64,000 bases of DNA, taken from assembly GCA_002163975.1 (NCBI GenBank), contig CP019636.1, forward strand, positions 3,917,001-3,981,000. The letters are read 5' to 3'. The position numbers were made by a program, and so were the translations under genes. Shown in pieces: positions 46,881 to 56,082 of the stretch. The notes below the pieces were generated by a model. It made no database searches, was not told the origin of the DNA, and was given only the letters and a program-made list of their open reading frames with translations. The stretch is from Nostocales cyanobacterium HT-58-2. Its GTDB lineage: Bacteria; Cyanobacteriota; Cyanobacteriia; Cyanobacteriales; Nostocaceae. Within the stretch, counting starts at the first letter, position 1, and the number at the start of each line of letters is the position of its first letter.

Positions 46881-48170
46881 CTAAATAATCGTTCCATCGG
46901 GAATGACGGCATTTTTTAGCACGACAACGATACCACTTTTAATGTAGAAGCCTTGATTTTCGCGTTCAGCTTCTTCAACGTTGTCTTTATTGACAATTTG
47001 CACATCACAGCCAATTCGGGCATTTTTGTCGATGATGGCACGACGAATTGTCGTGTTAGCACCAATGCCTAAGGCAACTTCCTTGGGTGTACAGTCTGAT
47101 TTGCGTTCAGCAAATGGTTGATAGAAATCTGCCCCCATCAGTAGGGAATCTTGGATGACGCAGCCAGCTTCAATGCGCGATCGCACTCCCAACACAGAAC
47201 GTTCAATCCGGCAGCTTTTGAGAATGCAACCTTCACCAATCATTGATTCTGTGATTTGGGAATCTAGGATTTTACTGGGAGGTAAGTAACGAGCGCGGGT
47301 ATAAATTGGCGCTTGTTCATCATAGAAGCTAAAGGGCGGATGAGGTTGCTGAGTCAGTGCCAAATTTGCATGATAGAATGCTTCGATGGTTCCAATGTCT
47401 TCCCAGTATCCATCGTATAAATAAGCTTGAACGTTGTAATCTTTTGAGGCATCAGGAATAATTTCTTTTCCAAAATCTGTTCGTTCAGAAGATTCTTTCA
47501 ACAAGTTAATCAAAACATCTTTTTTAAAAACATAGATCCCCATCGAGGCGATGTAGGGCTGTTCTTGAGCCTGTTCTGGTGTCAACCCCAGCACAGTTGT
47601 ATCGACGCGCATCTTAGTTAAAGCGTCACCTTTCGGTTTTTCGCTAAAATTGATAATTCTACCAGACTCATCAATTTTCACTAAGCCAAAGTCAGAGGCG
47701 CGACGCTCGTCTATAGGAAGCACTGAGAGAGTAATATCAGCCCCTGTTTCCCTATGGCGTTGTATAAACAGGCGATAGTCCATGCGGTACAGGTGGTCGC
47801 CTGAAAGGATAAGATATTCATCTGCGTCCCATTCTTCCATCAGCCACAGGTATTGACGAACTGCATCAGCTGTCCCTTGGAACCAGTTAAGGTTTTCTGG
47901 CGTTTGCTGTGCAGCTAAAACTTCTACAAAACCCTCCGTAAAGCCAGCAAAGCTATAAGTACGGGCAATGTGGCGATTCAAGGAAGCTGAGTTGAATTGA
48001 GTGAGAACGTAGATTTTGAATATTTCTGAGTTTATACAGTTACTAACAGGAATATCGATTAAACGATACTTCCCAGCCACGGGTACTGCTGGTTTAGCGC
48101 GTAACTTAGTGAGCGGATAAAGGCGGGTACCTGCACCCCCTCCAAGGATAATTGCCAAGACTCTTTTCAC
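46881..48170 (-). CDS. glgC: Glucose-1-phosphate adenylyltransferase
   Basis: 429 residues, the usual cyanobacterial length. GGGAGTRLYPLTKLRAKPAV is the pyrophosphorylase loop, with FQGTADAVRQYLWL, LSGDHLYRMDY and FSEKPKGDAL at the active site. The C-terminal left-handed beta-helix contains allosteric residues (ending NAVIPDGTII). It makes ADP-glucose for glycogen and is activated by 3-phosphoglycerate. It is a single gene. Confidence 0.97.
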   Translation of the reverse strand: MKRVLAIILGGGAGTRLYPLTKLRAKPAVPVAGKYRLIDIPVSNCINSEIFKIYVLTQFNSASLNRHIARTYSFAGFTEGFVEVLAAQQTPENLNWFQGTADAVRQYLWLMEEWDADEYLILSGDHLYRMDYRLFIQRHRETGADITLSVLPIDERRASDFGLVKIDESGRIINFSEKPKGDALTKMRVDTTVLGLTPEQAQEQPYIASMGIYVFKKDVLINLLKESSERTDFGKEIIPDASKDYNVQAYLYDGYWEDIGTIEAFYHANLALTQQPHPPFSFYDEQAPIYTRARYLPPSKILDSQITESMIGEGCILKSCRIERSVLGVRSRIEAGCVIQDSLLMGADFYQPFAERKSDCTPKEVALGIGANTTIRRAIIDKNARIGCDVQIVNKDNVEEAERENQGFYIKSGIVVVLKNAVIPDGTII

Positions 48171-48392
48171 TAGATTTCTCCCAACTGCCTTTCAACTCTC
48201 ACCTACAGTTTATGACTAGCTGAGACAGCTGATAAGGGGGGGGAGGATAGATTGTAGTATTGCTTCTGACAGATTTTCAAAGAACTAAATAATTACGTTA
48301 TGTCAATAGCTTTTTATAAAACATAACGATAACTCCAAAACGTATCTTCTGGAGCAGGCAGATGTAGAGTCCATAAAAGTAAGTGTATTGGG

Positions 48393-48671
48393 TTACCTAC
48401 GATAAAGCAGACGCATTTTTTGAGACAGCCTAATAGACTGCACCCAAGGCTGCTCCGATAACTGAGAGATTGCGTTTGGTGATAGGGTTGCTGTGAAGAC
48501 ATCCTTTCCAGGCGCCACATTTGGAACGCCTAAATTTTCTAACATCGCAGTTGCATCTGTAGATTCTGCATCTTCTTTAGTATGAATAAAAACATTTAAA
48601 CTTGGCTCTTGTGGGTTATCAACATTATTGAGCGCTACTGCAAGGGCGGTATCTAGCTTTTGATAATTCAT
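48393..48671 (-). CDS. Stand-alone subtilase-propeptide-like protein
   Basis: 92 residues from ATG MNYQKLDTALAVAL (an upstream ATG would add a poor 19-residue extension). Its second half (TATLSPNAISQLSEQPWVQS, then IRLSQKMRLL) parallels residues 78-105 of the neighbouring peptidase (FLPIESLDALSEEPAIQRIK, then PSRKLKLR), both ending in the QxI-S-K-LxLR pattern. It therefore looks like a free copy of an inhibitor_I9-type prodomain. It lies 124 bp downstream of the peptidase on the same strand. An inhibitor or folding-helper role is inference. Confidence 0.65.
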   Translation of the reverse strand: MNYQKLDTALAVALNNVDNPQEPSLNVFIHTKEDAESTDATAMLENLGVPNVAPGKDVFTATLSPNAISQLSEQPWVQSIRLSQKMRLLYRR

Positions 48672-48794
48672 ATAAACCTTCCAGTAAGTCAACAAGGGCA
48701 AGCAAAATAGTTGCCCTATTATCAACATATCAAATTTATTAGATTGTCATTAACTACCGTTGTACGGACTTAATACGTCCATTTCTACGTCTAA

Positions 48795-50531
48795 CTACAG
48801 ATTGAGGGCATTAATCAGTCCATAACCCCACTTATTGTCAAAGGTTCCCGCTGGTTTATCTGGTATGTAACTATTTTTACGTAGCAACTCTTTAATCGCA
48901 ACGGGGTCGAGGTTAGGGTCACGCTGCAACAGCAGTGCTACTAAGCCAGTCATGAAGGGCGCTGCCATACTCGTACCAGCTAACGCCACGAACTTGGAAT
49001 TAATAATCATTGAGCGATCAAAATTGGCATTGGAGGAAAGAGCGGAAATGATCATCGCTCCCGGTGCAGCGACATCCGGCTTTTGAGCATCATTGCGCAA
49101 GGGTCCTTCACTGCTGAAATCAGAAATCGTATTCAGAGGGAAGCCAAATTCTTCTTCTTTGCTGTCTATGTCAATATACTTGGCCTTCGTTGTATAAGCA
49201 GCGACTGTAATGGCACTATTAGCACAGCCAGGTGAGCCAATTTTTACTGAATCTGCTACGCTTTTACCTGTAAATAACACTGAGCCATCTAATGTCCACA
49301 CATCTAGCCGCACATCTTTGGATGAAGTGTTTTTGAACCGCAACTGCCAAATACCACCGGGTACGGGCATATTAAAATTCCCCTTACCAGTACCGCGAAT
49401 TTGTACCAAAACGTTCTTGTCACCATTCGCTGGATCGGGTCCTGGAGTTGCAATTTCCACCCGCGAATCTTGCAAGGTGTATTCTTTTATATAATTGCCA
49501 TCAGTAATAGCTGCTTGGAAAGGAGTGACGAAACCGTTAGGACTACGCAGCGATACTTCCAATTGACCAGCACTAGAATACCATCCATTTAACAAGGCGA
49601 TGCCCGTTTGATTTAAAGGGACGTTGAAGCGCATGGTATGGGTTTTACCAGCACGTATAATTGCTTGACCGTGAATGTTATCGTTACCCTCGTTGCCAGC
49701 AGCGCAGCAAACTATGCGTCCAGGACCAGTTTCAGAGTCAATAATTTTTGATAGCGAGTCGCTTCCGTCGTGAGGGTCAAAGTGTCCGCCCAAGCTCATA
49801 TTAACTACAACTGGACGTTTCAATTCTCGAGCTACCCGGAAAATGTAGCGGACACCATCGGCAATATGACCTTCATCCAAGTCGCTCTTGACAATAATCA
49901 ATTCTGCCTCTGGTGCTACACCACCGAATGTAGCATCGACACCAGCAGCAATACCAGCAACGTGAGTTCCGTGACCGTTTGTATCTTGAGAAAGTGTGAG
50001 GAGTGAGTCAGCTAATTCTGCCCCATATTTGCCTTCTGCCACTCCAGGACCAGATAATGTTTGGTCCCATATACGTAAAATGCGTCCTTCAAAGGCGGGA
50101 TGTTTTGGGTCAATACCACTGTCGATAATACCGATAATCACTCCCTTACCAGTAAGGTCATTATTTTTCTTTGTAAACTCTGGTATGCTGACTGCGTTCT
50201 TGGCAACGTCCATCCGTAATTTTAGTTTGCGCGATGGCTTGATACGCTGAATGGCAGGTTCTTCCGATAAAGCATCTAAACTTTCTATAGGCAAAAAAGC
50301 TGTCCGGACGTGTCCTGTATTTTGATTGACTTCGATACCGTGTTGTGACAAATGACTTAAGTCTGCCTGTTCATCACAATAGATAAAAACCACACTACGG
50401 GTTGGCTTGAGATTATTTTTGGGAGGAACTATACTCATCATTCGTATCTGAGGAGTTAAAGCTTCCTGTCCTTCTCGTTGATAATCTTCAAATGCCAATA
50501 ACAGTCCTGGAGATAGTTTTTCGTGTCTCAT
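48795..50531 (-). CDS. Subtilisin-like serine peptidase (S8)
   Basis: 578 residues. The catalytic triad is visible: Asp137 (IIGIIDSGIDPKHPAF), His187 (DTNGHGTHVAGIAAG) and Ser in LAGTSMAAPFMTG near residue 510. Residues 40-108 form a prodomain-like unit. A PA-like or beta insert sits at about 300-410. There is no classical signal peptide, so it may be intracellular or leave by another route. The small propeptide-like gene follows. Confidence 0.93.
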   Translation of the reverse strand: MRHEKLSPGLLLAFEDYQREGQEALTPQIRMMSIVPPKNNLKPTRSVVFIYCDEQADLSHLSQHGIEVNQNTGHVRTAFLPIESLDALSEEPAIQRIKPSRKLKLRMDVAKNAVSIPEFTKKNNDLTGKGVIIGIIDSGIDPKHPAFEGRILRIWDQTLSGPGVAEGKYGAELADSLLTLSQDTNGHGTHVAGIAAGVDATFGGVAPEAELIIVKSDLDEGHIADGVRYIFRVARELKRPVVVNMSLGGHFDPHDGSDSLSKIIDSETGPGRIVCCAAGNEGNDNIHGQAIIRAGKTHTMRFNVPLNQTGIALLNGWYSSAGQLEVSLRSPNGFVTPFQAAITDGNYIKEYTLQDSRVEIATPGPDPANGDKNVLVQIRGTGKGNFNMPVPGGIWQLRFKNTSSKDVRLDVWTLDGSVLFTGKSVADSVKIGSPGCANSAITVAAYTTKAKYIDIDSKEEEFGFPLNTISDFSSEGPLRNDAQKPDVAAPGAMIISALSSNANFDRSMIINSKFVALAGTSMAAPFMTGLVALLLQRDPNLDPVAIKELLRKNSYIPDKPAGTFDNKWGYGLINALNL

Positions 50532-51012
50532 TTGACCTCAAGTAAAGTTGAATTCTGCCAGATTCTAGCAGGATAGGTCAAAGAATGTCGAAGATTGATG
50601 AAGCACTGAAAATTTTTAGAAAAATCTACAATTCACGTGTTCAAATCAAGAGCTTTTAAGTATGGGGATTCGCTGTTGCCTGTTAAGAGTTTCCTTTTAA
50701 AGATATTGGAATATTTACATATAGCCTGACTTGCTCGCTAAAGGAAAGAAGAGAAGCGGTCATTAAAAAAAAGGGAGAATTTTTAGATTTCTCTAATTCC
50801 CCCGTTTTTTCGCAATTATCAGGAAATCAATATACCTTTTGGCGCACCCTCTATTGCTTTAAAATTGCTTTTCCTCAGATACTCAACCTTACAAAGTTTT
50901 TTCTAAATCTTTATAAAATTAGCGCCAATTTAGGACTAATGTCCCAGTATCTTTCTATTGTCTGATGGCTGCTACATCTAGATTCTCCTCCAAAATGAAA
51001 ACTGCAAAAGAA
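50532..51012. other. Intergenic region upstream of the S8 peptidase
   Basis: 481 bp with no gene that I can support. An imperfect inverted sequence near 50770-50806 (AGGGAGAATTTTTAG ... TCTCTAATTCCCCC, then TTTTTT) might terminate transcription. Nothing else stands out. Confidence 0.4.
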
Positions 51013-51231
51013 TTATGCCTTAGATGTTGGCTTGAGAAATAACCAAGCGACAAAGAAGGTTGCAGCAGTAAATAGTTGCATAAGATCCAATGCAGACAGG
51101 TAGCCATCGGACAATGAGGCAATACTGCGATCAGTTATGCCAAATAACCACGATGAAATACCAAAGACCCAAATTCCATTCTTAAGATTTCCCACAAATT
51201 GGTTGGCCTCTGATGGTTGCTGATGATTCAT
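51013..51231 (-). CDS. Small membrane protein, two transmembrane segments
   Basis: 72 residues, not recognised. Two hydrophobic stretches (NGIWVFGISSWLFGIT and LDLMQLFTAATFFVAWLFL) are joined by a short loop. It starts with a good GGAGAAAATT ribosome-binding sequence on the coding strand. It is isolated between intergenic stretches. The function is unknown. Confidence 0.6.
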   Translation of the reverse strand: MNHQQPSEANQFVGNLKNGIWVFGISSWLFGITDRSIASLSDGYLSALDLMQLFTAATFFVAWLFLKPTSKA

Positions 51232-51738
51232 AATTTTCTCCGTTGTTGAAGAATCTGATAGTTAGAGGATGCACCAGTGGCATATGTATGCTCGCTACTG
51301 GTAGGTTCTAGGCGTGACACTTCTCGCACCTAGTAGCTTTTTTTGACTTTGGAGCCAAAGCATCAAATTTATTTTCTATATTAATAAATATTTAATCTAC
51401 TTGACATCACTGCCAAAAGGTACATATAGATTACCTGACATTCTTCCTTTGGACTAATATCCAAAGGTAATTTTTATCAATAGATTTTAAAAATTGAAAA
51501 CAAAAAATGTTACGACTTTAACACTTTATTTAATAATTATTTACTTTTTGTTTTTCCTTTTTCTGTAAGGACTGATACTTCTACAACATTCCCCTCCCTG
51601 CTCTTCTCTGTGTGCTTGTTTGCTGCTCAAACATTCACGCGTTCAAAACTAGAAATTTAAAATTATTTTTTGAATTTTGAATTTTGGATTTTGAATTCCC
51701 CGAAAGGGGTGACTTCTGTCTTTGGATACTCACCACTC
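51232..51738. other. AT-rich intergenic region
   Basis: About 500 bp with simple TTTTGAATT-type sequence near 51665-51700 and no visible gene. It presumably holds the uvsE promoter. Confidence 0.4.
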
Positions 51739-52758
51739 ATGGGCAGAACTTTGTTAAATCAAAGAAGTTGCGTGATAGCGAGATTTAAGATGTCAGCAGT
51801 GCGAGAGTCTAAATCCCTGATGGGAATTGCAATCAACAATTCACCTAATGCATCGCAGTTGCAGAAAACGACTCCACTGCACTTGGGGCTAGTTTGTATT
51901 ACATTTTCCAAAGAGGTGCGTTTCCGGACAATAACGCGCACGCGCTACTTAGCACTCCCAGAAGAGCAACGCGAAACAGCCCTAAAAGTGCTTTATCGGG
52001 AGAACTTAGAGCGCTTAGATTTGGCGTTAACTTTTTGTGTGCAGAACTCACTGCAGCTTTATCGAATGACCTCTAATTTATTCCCTATGAGTGACTTAGA
52101 GGACGAAGTCGGCGCAACTGTTTTAGAGAAGATGAGTGCAGATTTAGCCAAAATTGGGCAAAGGGCAGCACGATTGGGTATTAGAATGGTTTTGCACCCA
52201 GATCAATACGTTGTGCTGAGTTCTGATTCACCACAGGTGGTGGCATCTAGCCTCAAAATCTTAAATCGCCACGCCCGTACCCTAGACTTACTGGGTTTAC
52301 CACGTTCCTCGTGGTCACTGATGAACATTCATGGTGGTAAATCCCAGCGATCAGATCAACTTGTGCGTGTGATTTCAGAATTGCCAGAGAACATCAAAAG
52401 CCGCTTGACTTTAGAAAATGACGAACACGCCTACAGTGCTAGCGAAATTTTAGAAGTCTGCCAACGGGCTGGAATACCAATGGTGTTTGATGCCCATCAC
52501 CATATCTGCCATGAAAATTTGGAGAGTTACGACCATCCAAGTGTGACGGAAATGTTTTATGCTGCGCGAGAAACTTGGGCTAACCCAGACTGGCAGTTAG
52601 TCCACATTTCTAATGGTGAAGAAGCTTTTCGTGACAGAAAACACAGCGACTTTATTAACGCGATGCCGAGTGTTTACCGAGAAGCGCCTTGGATAGAGGT
52701 TGAAGCCAAGCACAAGGAAGAAGCGATCGCGCATTTACGCGCTTGGTGGCTGCAATAA
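51739..52758 (+). CDS. uvsE: UV-damage endonuclease UvsE/UVDE
   Basis: About 339 residues from ATG 51739; starts at 51790 and 51820 are also possible, because conservation begins only at LHLGLVCITFSKEVRFRTIT. The TIM-barrel metal site is recognisable in MVLHPDQYVVLSS, NIHGGKSQR, LENDEH and FDAHHHICHENL. It nicks DNA 5' of UV photoproducts, an alternative to the UvrABC route also present here. The TTTTGAATTTTGGATTTTGA before it is a common non-coding repeat, so the longest ORF start at 51670 is rejected. Confidence 0.88.
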   Translation: MGRTLLNQRSCVIARFKMSAVRESKSLMGIAINNSPNASQLQKTTPLHLGLVCITFSKEVRFRTITRTRYLALPEEQRETALKVLYRENLERLDLALTFCVQNSLQLYRMTSNLFPMSDLEDEVGATVLEKMSADLAKIGQRAARLGIRMVLHPDQYVVLSSDSPQVVASSLKILNRHARTLDLLGLPRSSWSLMNIHGGKSQRSDQLVRVISELPENIKSRLTLENDEHAYSASEILEVCQRAGIPMVFDAHHHICHENLESYDHPSVTEMFYAARETWANPDWQLVHISNGEEAFRDRKHSDFINAMPSVYREAPWIEVEAKHKEEAIAHLRAWWLQ

Positions 52759-52862
52759 TTTTCTTGCCAGATAATTTTTTCCCTGATAATTCAAGCATTT
52801 TGACTGCTTGGGGACTATTCTAGGTTGAGCCAAAATACTTGGATTCCCAAATTTTGGGTGTG

Positions 52863-53015
52863 TTAGTGCGGCTTAATTCTCTCAAGGCACTTTTGTGATT
52901 TTTCCAAGATTTGTCTGGTTTCCAGCATATGTTCCTGAGAACTCTTTAGATGCTCCCTAGATATTTCTATACGTTGCTGGGATGACTTTTCTACATCCTT
53001 TAATTTTTCATTCAT
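52863..53015 (-). CDS. Very small coiled-coil protein
   Basis: 50 residues, almost entirely charged and helical (MNEKLKDVEKSSQQRIEIS, then LETRQILEKSQKCLERI). It has one Cys and no membrane segment. It lies 180 bp downstream of another coiled-coil gene on the same strand. Its coding status rests on composition alone. Confidence 0.4.
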   Translation of the reverse strand: MNEKLKDVEKSSQQRIEISREHLKSSQEHMLETRQILEKSQKCLERIKPH

Positions 53016-53196
53016 AAGTCACACGACTTAATTTGCTGTAACTAACGTGAACAAGAGGCAATATCTCAAAAACAAGTATTTAAGATGATTAGTAAAATTT
53101 TGAGTTATTTCTTTTGTAATTGTTCTCAACTCAATCTAAAATTCCTGAGTTTGAGTATGATTGGCTTTAAAGGTCCAAAAGTCACAAAGGACCTCT

Positions 53197-53604
53197 TTAT
53201 CTCGACCATACAGATGTTTTGACCCTGTTTATCTTTTGCAATTCCTCTGGTTTAACTTGTTGACCATAGATCACAGTAAGTAGCTCAGCGACAGACTTAT
53301 TGACAGATTTTTTACTTTTTAAAATTGTCTTAGCTATTTCTTTAGCCTGAAAGAAAGTTGACTGCGGTGAACATTCCAAAGTGACTAGCTCACTCAACTC
53401 TTTGTTCGTCGCCTTCAATTCTTGCTCTAGCTCTTGTAGTTGGTGCTGTTTGTGGTGCAGATGTAGGTTTTGACTCTCTATCAACTCACTCAAAAACTCT
53501 ACTTGCTCGCGTAAAAGCTTAATCTCCTCAAAAGCAGCCAATAGTTTTTCATCATTACAGACTGCCTGGCTTGCAATTTGGCGTTGTTGTGTAATTTTCG
53601 GCAT
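53197..53604 (-). CDS. Coiled-coil hypothetical protein
   Basis: 135 residues, not recognised. Residues 20-75 form a strong heptad pattern (LLAAFEEIKLLREQVEFL and HHKQHQLQELEQELKA). The C-terminal part (FFQAKEIAKTILKSKKSVN onwards) is basic, which suggests binding to DNA or to another protein. It has no membrane segment. With the small coiled-coil gene after it, this may be a pair. Confidence 0.55.
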   Translation of the reverse strand: MPKITQQRQIASQAVCNDEKLLAAFEEIKLLREQVEFLSELIESQNLHLHHKQHQLQELEQELKATNKELSELVTLECSPQSTFFQAKEIAKTILKSKKSVNKSVAELLTVIYGQQVKPEELQKINRVKTSVWSR

Positions 53605-53835
53605 AGCAATGTTGTTCTGCTAAAGGGGTCGTTTACCATCTAGCTTAAGTATTATATTTACATCTAGATTTAATAAAAGAAATCCCTCTTGAAGCTGTTG
53701 ACTTATTCAGTCATTTTTGTAGAGTTTTTTGTGAGCACAGAGATGGGAAAACTACTATCGAGATATGTGTCGTGTTAAACATATGATAGCAAATGGGAAA
53801 ATAATCTCACATTTTGCCTCTTTAGAGACTTCCAA

Positions 53836-55348
53836 GTGAACTACCCGACGCTCCCCTCCGGGAGAGCGCGGGCTTCTGTACTCATAAGCGAGTGCCTTAG
53901 ATGAGACTTTCGCCCCATCTTTGGTCTTACCTCCCCTCCTACAGCAGAGACGGCTGAACCTTCCGCCCTTACGGGTTCACCAGTTGCTTCAACGGGGGAA
54001 ACCCCCGCAACGCACTGGTTCACCTTTAGCATTCTGATTCCTTCTGCTCTAATATTGATGGCTGCGTTTCCATCCCTGTCATGGTGGGTACCACAATGAG
54101 GACAATTCCATTTCCTCACATCTAGAGGCATCTCACCGATTTGGTAGAAACAATGAGAGCAGAGCTTAGAACTGGGGAACCATCTATCAATTTCAACCAA
54201 CTTTGCACCTTTGCGTTCTAGCTTATAAGCTAGAAAGTTGGTAAAAGTTCCCCATCCACAATCAGATATTGCTTTTGCCAAATTACGGTTACAAACCATG
54301 CCGTTGACATGAAGATTCTCTACTATGACAGCTTGGCTATCGCTGACCAACTTATAACTAAGTTTATGCAGAAAATCTTGCCGCGAGTTGCTAACTCGTT
54401 CGTAAACCTTGGCAACAACTTTACGATACTTATTTCTTGAATTACTTCCTTTTTGTTTACGAGTTAATTTCTGTTGCTTACGCTTGAGATTTTTTTCATG
54501 CTTGGCAATATGTTTCGGGTTGTCGTATTTAGAAACCTTCTCGCCGTCTGTAACAACAGCGAAATGTTTTAGTCCTAAATCAATGCCATAAATCTTGCCT
54601 TCTGAAATAGTCGGGTTGTCTCCTTCTACTTCAGTCAGAATAGAAGCAAAGTATTTCCCTGACGGTGTTTTACTGACAGTAACAGTCTTTATTTTCCCCT
54701 CAATTGGTCTATGTATTTTGGCTTTGATTATTCCAATACTACCTGGAAGCTTGACATTGCCATCTACTATCTTGACGTTTTGAGGGTATTGAATAGACTG
54801 TTTGCCGTGTTTAGATTTGAACTTAGGAAACCTTGCTCTACCTTCAAAAAAGTTTTTATATGCGGTAGTTAGATTAAGCGTCGTAGCCTGTAAAATCTGG
54901 CTATAACAATCAGCTAACCAACAAGTATTCTCTGCTTTTTTGAGTTCAGGCAGAAGGGCATTGAGTGCTGAACGCCCAAGTCCTTTGCCCGTTTTTTTAT
55001 AAACTTCAATTGACTTATTCAAAGCATAATTCCACCACCACCGAGAACAACCAAATGCTTGCGCTAGTTGTGTTTGTTGTTCTTGAGTTGGATATACACG
55101 AACTTGTATAGCTTTATGCAGCACTCAATATCACCTCCTTGATTTGTTGATTCTATCACAATATACATTTAGCGATAAGCACAATCCGGAAAACATTTTG
55201 GCGATTCCGCGCTAACGCGCCGCTCCGCTAACATGCATCTTTTTCCTGTCTTTCCTGCGGAAAGAATCAGTCAAAGATGCAATCGTCACCGCCCGCCTTA
55301 TATCCCGACGCTAAACTGAGTACAGTTATAGCGCGGGACTTACGACGA
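53836..55348 (-). mobile_element. IS605-type TnpB element 2 (no tnpA)
   Basis: The right end (53836-53880) reads GAAGCCCGCGCTC...GAGCGTCGGGTAGTTCAC on the minus strand. The left end at about 55289-55345 reads TAAGTCCCGCGCTATA...TTTAGCGTCGGGATATAAGG. Both hairpins share the CCCGCGCT/AGCGTCGGG stem base. The left end is nearly the same as that of the deleted element at 44437. A second hairpin (GCATCTTTTTC ... GATGC region, 55230-55285) lies between the left end and tnpB. Confidence 0.8.
53841..55124 (-). CDS. tnpB: TnpB, RNA-guided endonuclease
   Basis: 427 residues. Active-site acids look intact: Asp in YGIDLGLKHFAVV, Glu in IVENLHVNGMV and Asp in HHDRDGNAAINI. The zinc finger is CSHCF...CPHCG. 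The last 60 residues (from about VNQCVAGVSPVEA) come from the omega-RNA-encoding right end and run up to the hairpin. It belongs to a different TnpB subgroup from the one at 11133. AAGGAGG precedes the start. Confidence 0.92.
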   Translation of the reverse strand: MLHKAIQVRVYPTQEQQTQLAQAFGCSRWWWNYALNKSIEVYKKTGKGLGRSALNALLPELKKAENTCWLADCYSQILQATTLNLTTAYKNFFEGRARFPKFKSKHGKQSIQYPQNVKIVDGNVKLPGSIGIIKAKIHRPIEGKIKTVTVSKTPSGKYFASILTEVEGDNPTISEGKIYGIDLGLKHFAVVTDGEKVSKYDNPKHIAKHEKNLKRKQQKLTRKQKGSNSRNKYRKVVAKVYERVSNSRQDFLHKLSYKLVSDSQAVIVENLHVNGMVCNRNLAKAISDCGWGTFTNFLAYKLERKGAKLVEIDRWFPSSKLCSHCFYQIGEMPLDVRKWNCPHCGTHHDRDGNAAINIRAEGIRMLKVNQCVAGVSPVEATGEPVRAEGSAVSAVGGEVRPKMGRKSHLRHSLMSTEARALPEGSVG

Positions 55349-56082
55349 AATAGTTAACGGTGTGATGTGCGTGATTTATGTTTTTAACCCCATCCATGGA
55401 TGGCGGCGTGTTAGTGGTCGTAAGAATTGCAGCCACGTCAATTGAGCTAATGACCTCTTGACGGCTCTGCGTCCTAAAGCCCGGGGATTCTTGGATCAAT
55501 GGGAGTCCAGCGACTTTACCTTCACCAAAATTCACTGCGATGCGCCCCACCACTGTATGCATAGAGAAAATTCCTTCTGCTCCCCAGGAGCCAAAACTTT
55601 CTCAGGAAACTACGCCCATTGCCAGATCGGTTCCTCCGCCGCAGCGTGAGACTCTGCCTGTGTAGCGAGTCATTCTATTGTATCAAAAGGCGCCCTAGAA
55701 GGGCGAGGCTTGTATCCCATATTTTTGGTCAGCAAATCATAGAGTAAACACAGCTTGCTTTGGAAAAATTATAATGTTTACTATGGCAATCCTAAATAAT
55801 TCGTAAGAAACACTGAAAATTTCCTTCTCTGTGCTCTCTTACCTTGTGTGGTTATATAAAAAATCATTTCTTACAACTTAGATAGCATGACTATAGATAG
55901 AAAATTTCTTGAGCATTGTTACTAATTAAGAAGGTAGAAAATAGAGGTTCGCTATGCTGGAGGGAATCCCCACGAATGAATTCGCTTATTTAATCAAGTT
56001 GCTTTGCATATACTAGCCTTTCAGTTTTTAGAAACTCCAGTGTCATTTTGAGACAACAGAAGTGTTGAGGAATAGCAACACG
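55349..56082. other. Intergenic region with uncertain remnant
   Basis: About 730 bp between the TnpB element and the first kinase. A 15-bp hairpin CGCCCT-AGA-AGGGCG lies at 55691-55705 just before GAGGCTTGTATCCCAT, which resembles an insertion-sequence end. The overlapping short ORFs on both strands at 55326-55649 are not recognised, and I do not call a gene. Confidence 0.4.

Noticed and set aside
51670..51738. N-terminal extension of UvsE
   Set aside because: The sequence is the simple TTTTGAATT-type intergenic repeat, and conservation starts much later.
55326..55649. IscB-like or other gene in the DNA beside TnpB element 2
   Set aside because: Short overlapping ORFs on both strands show no RuvC or HNH motifs and no match that I recognise.
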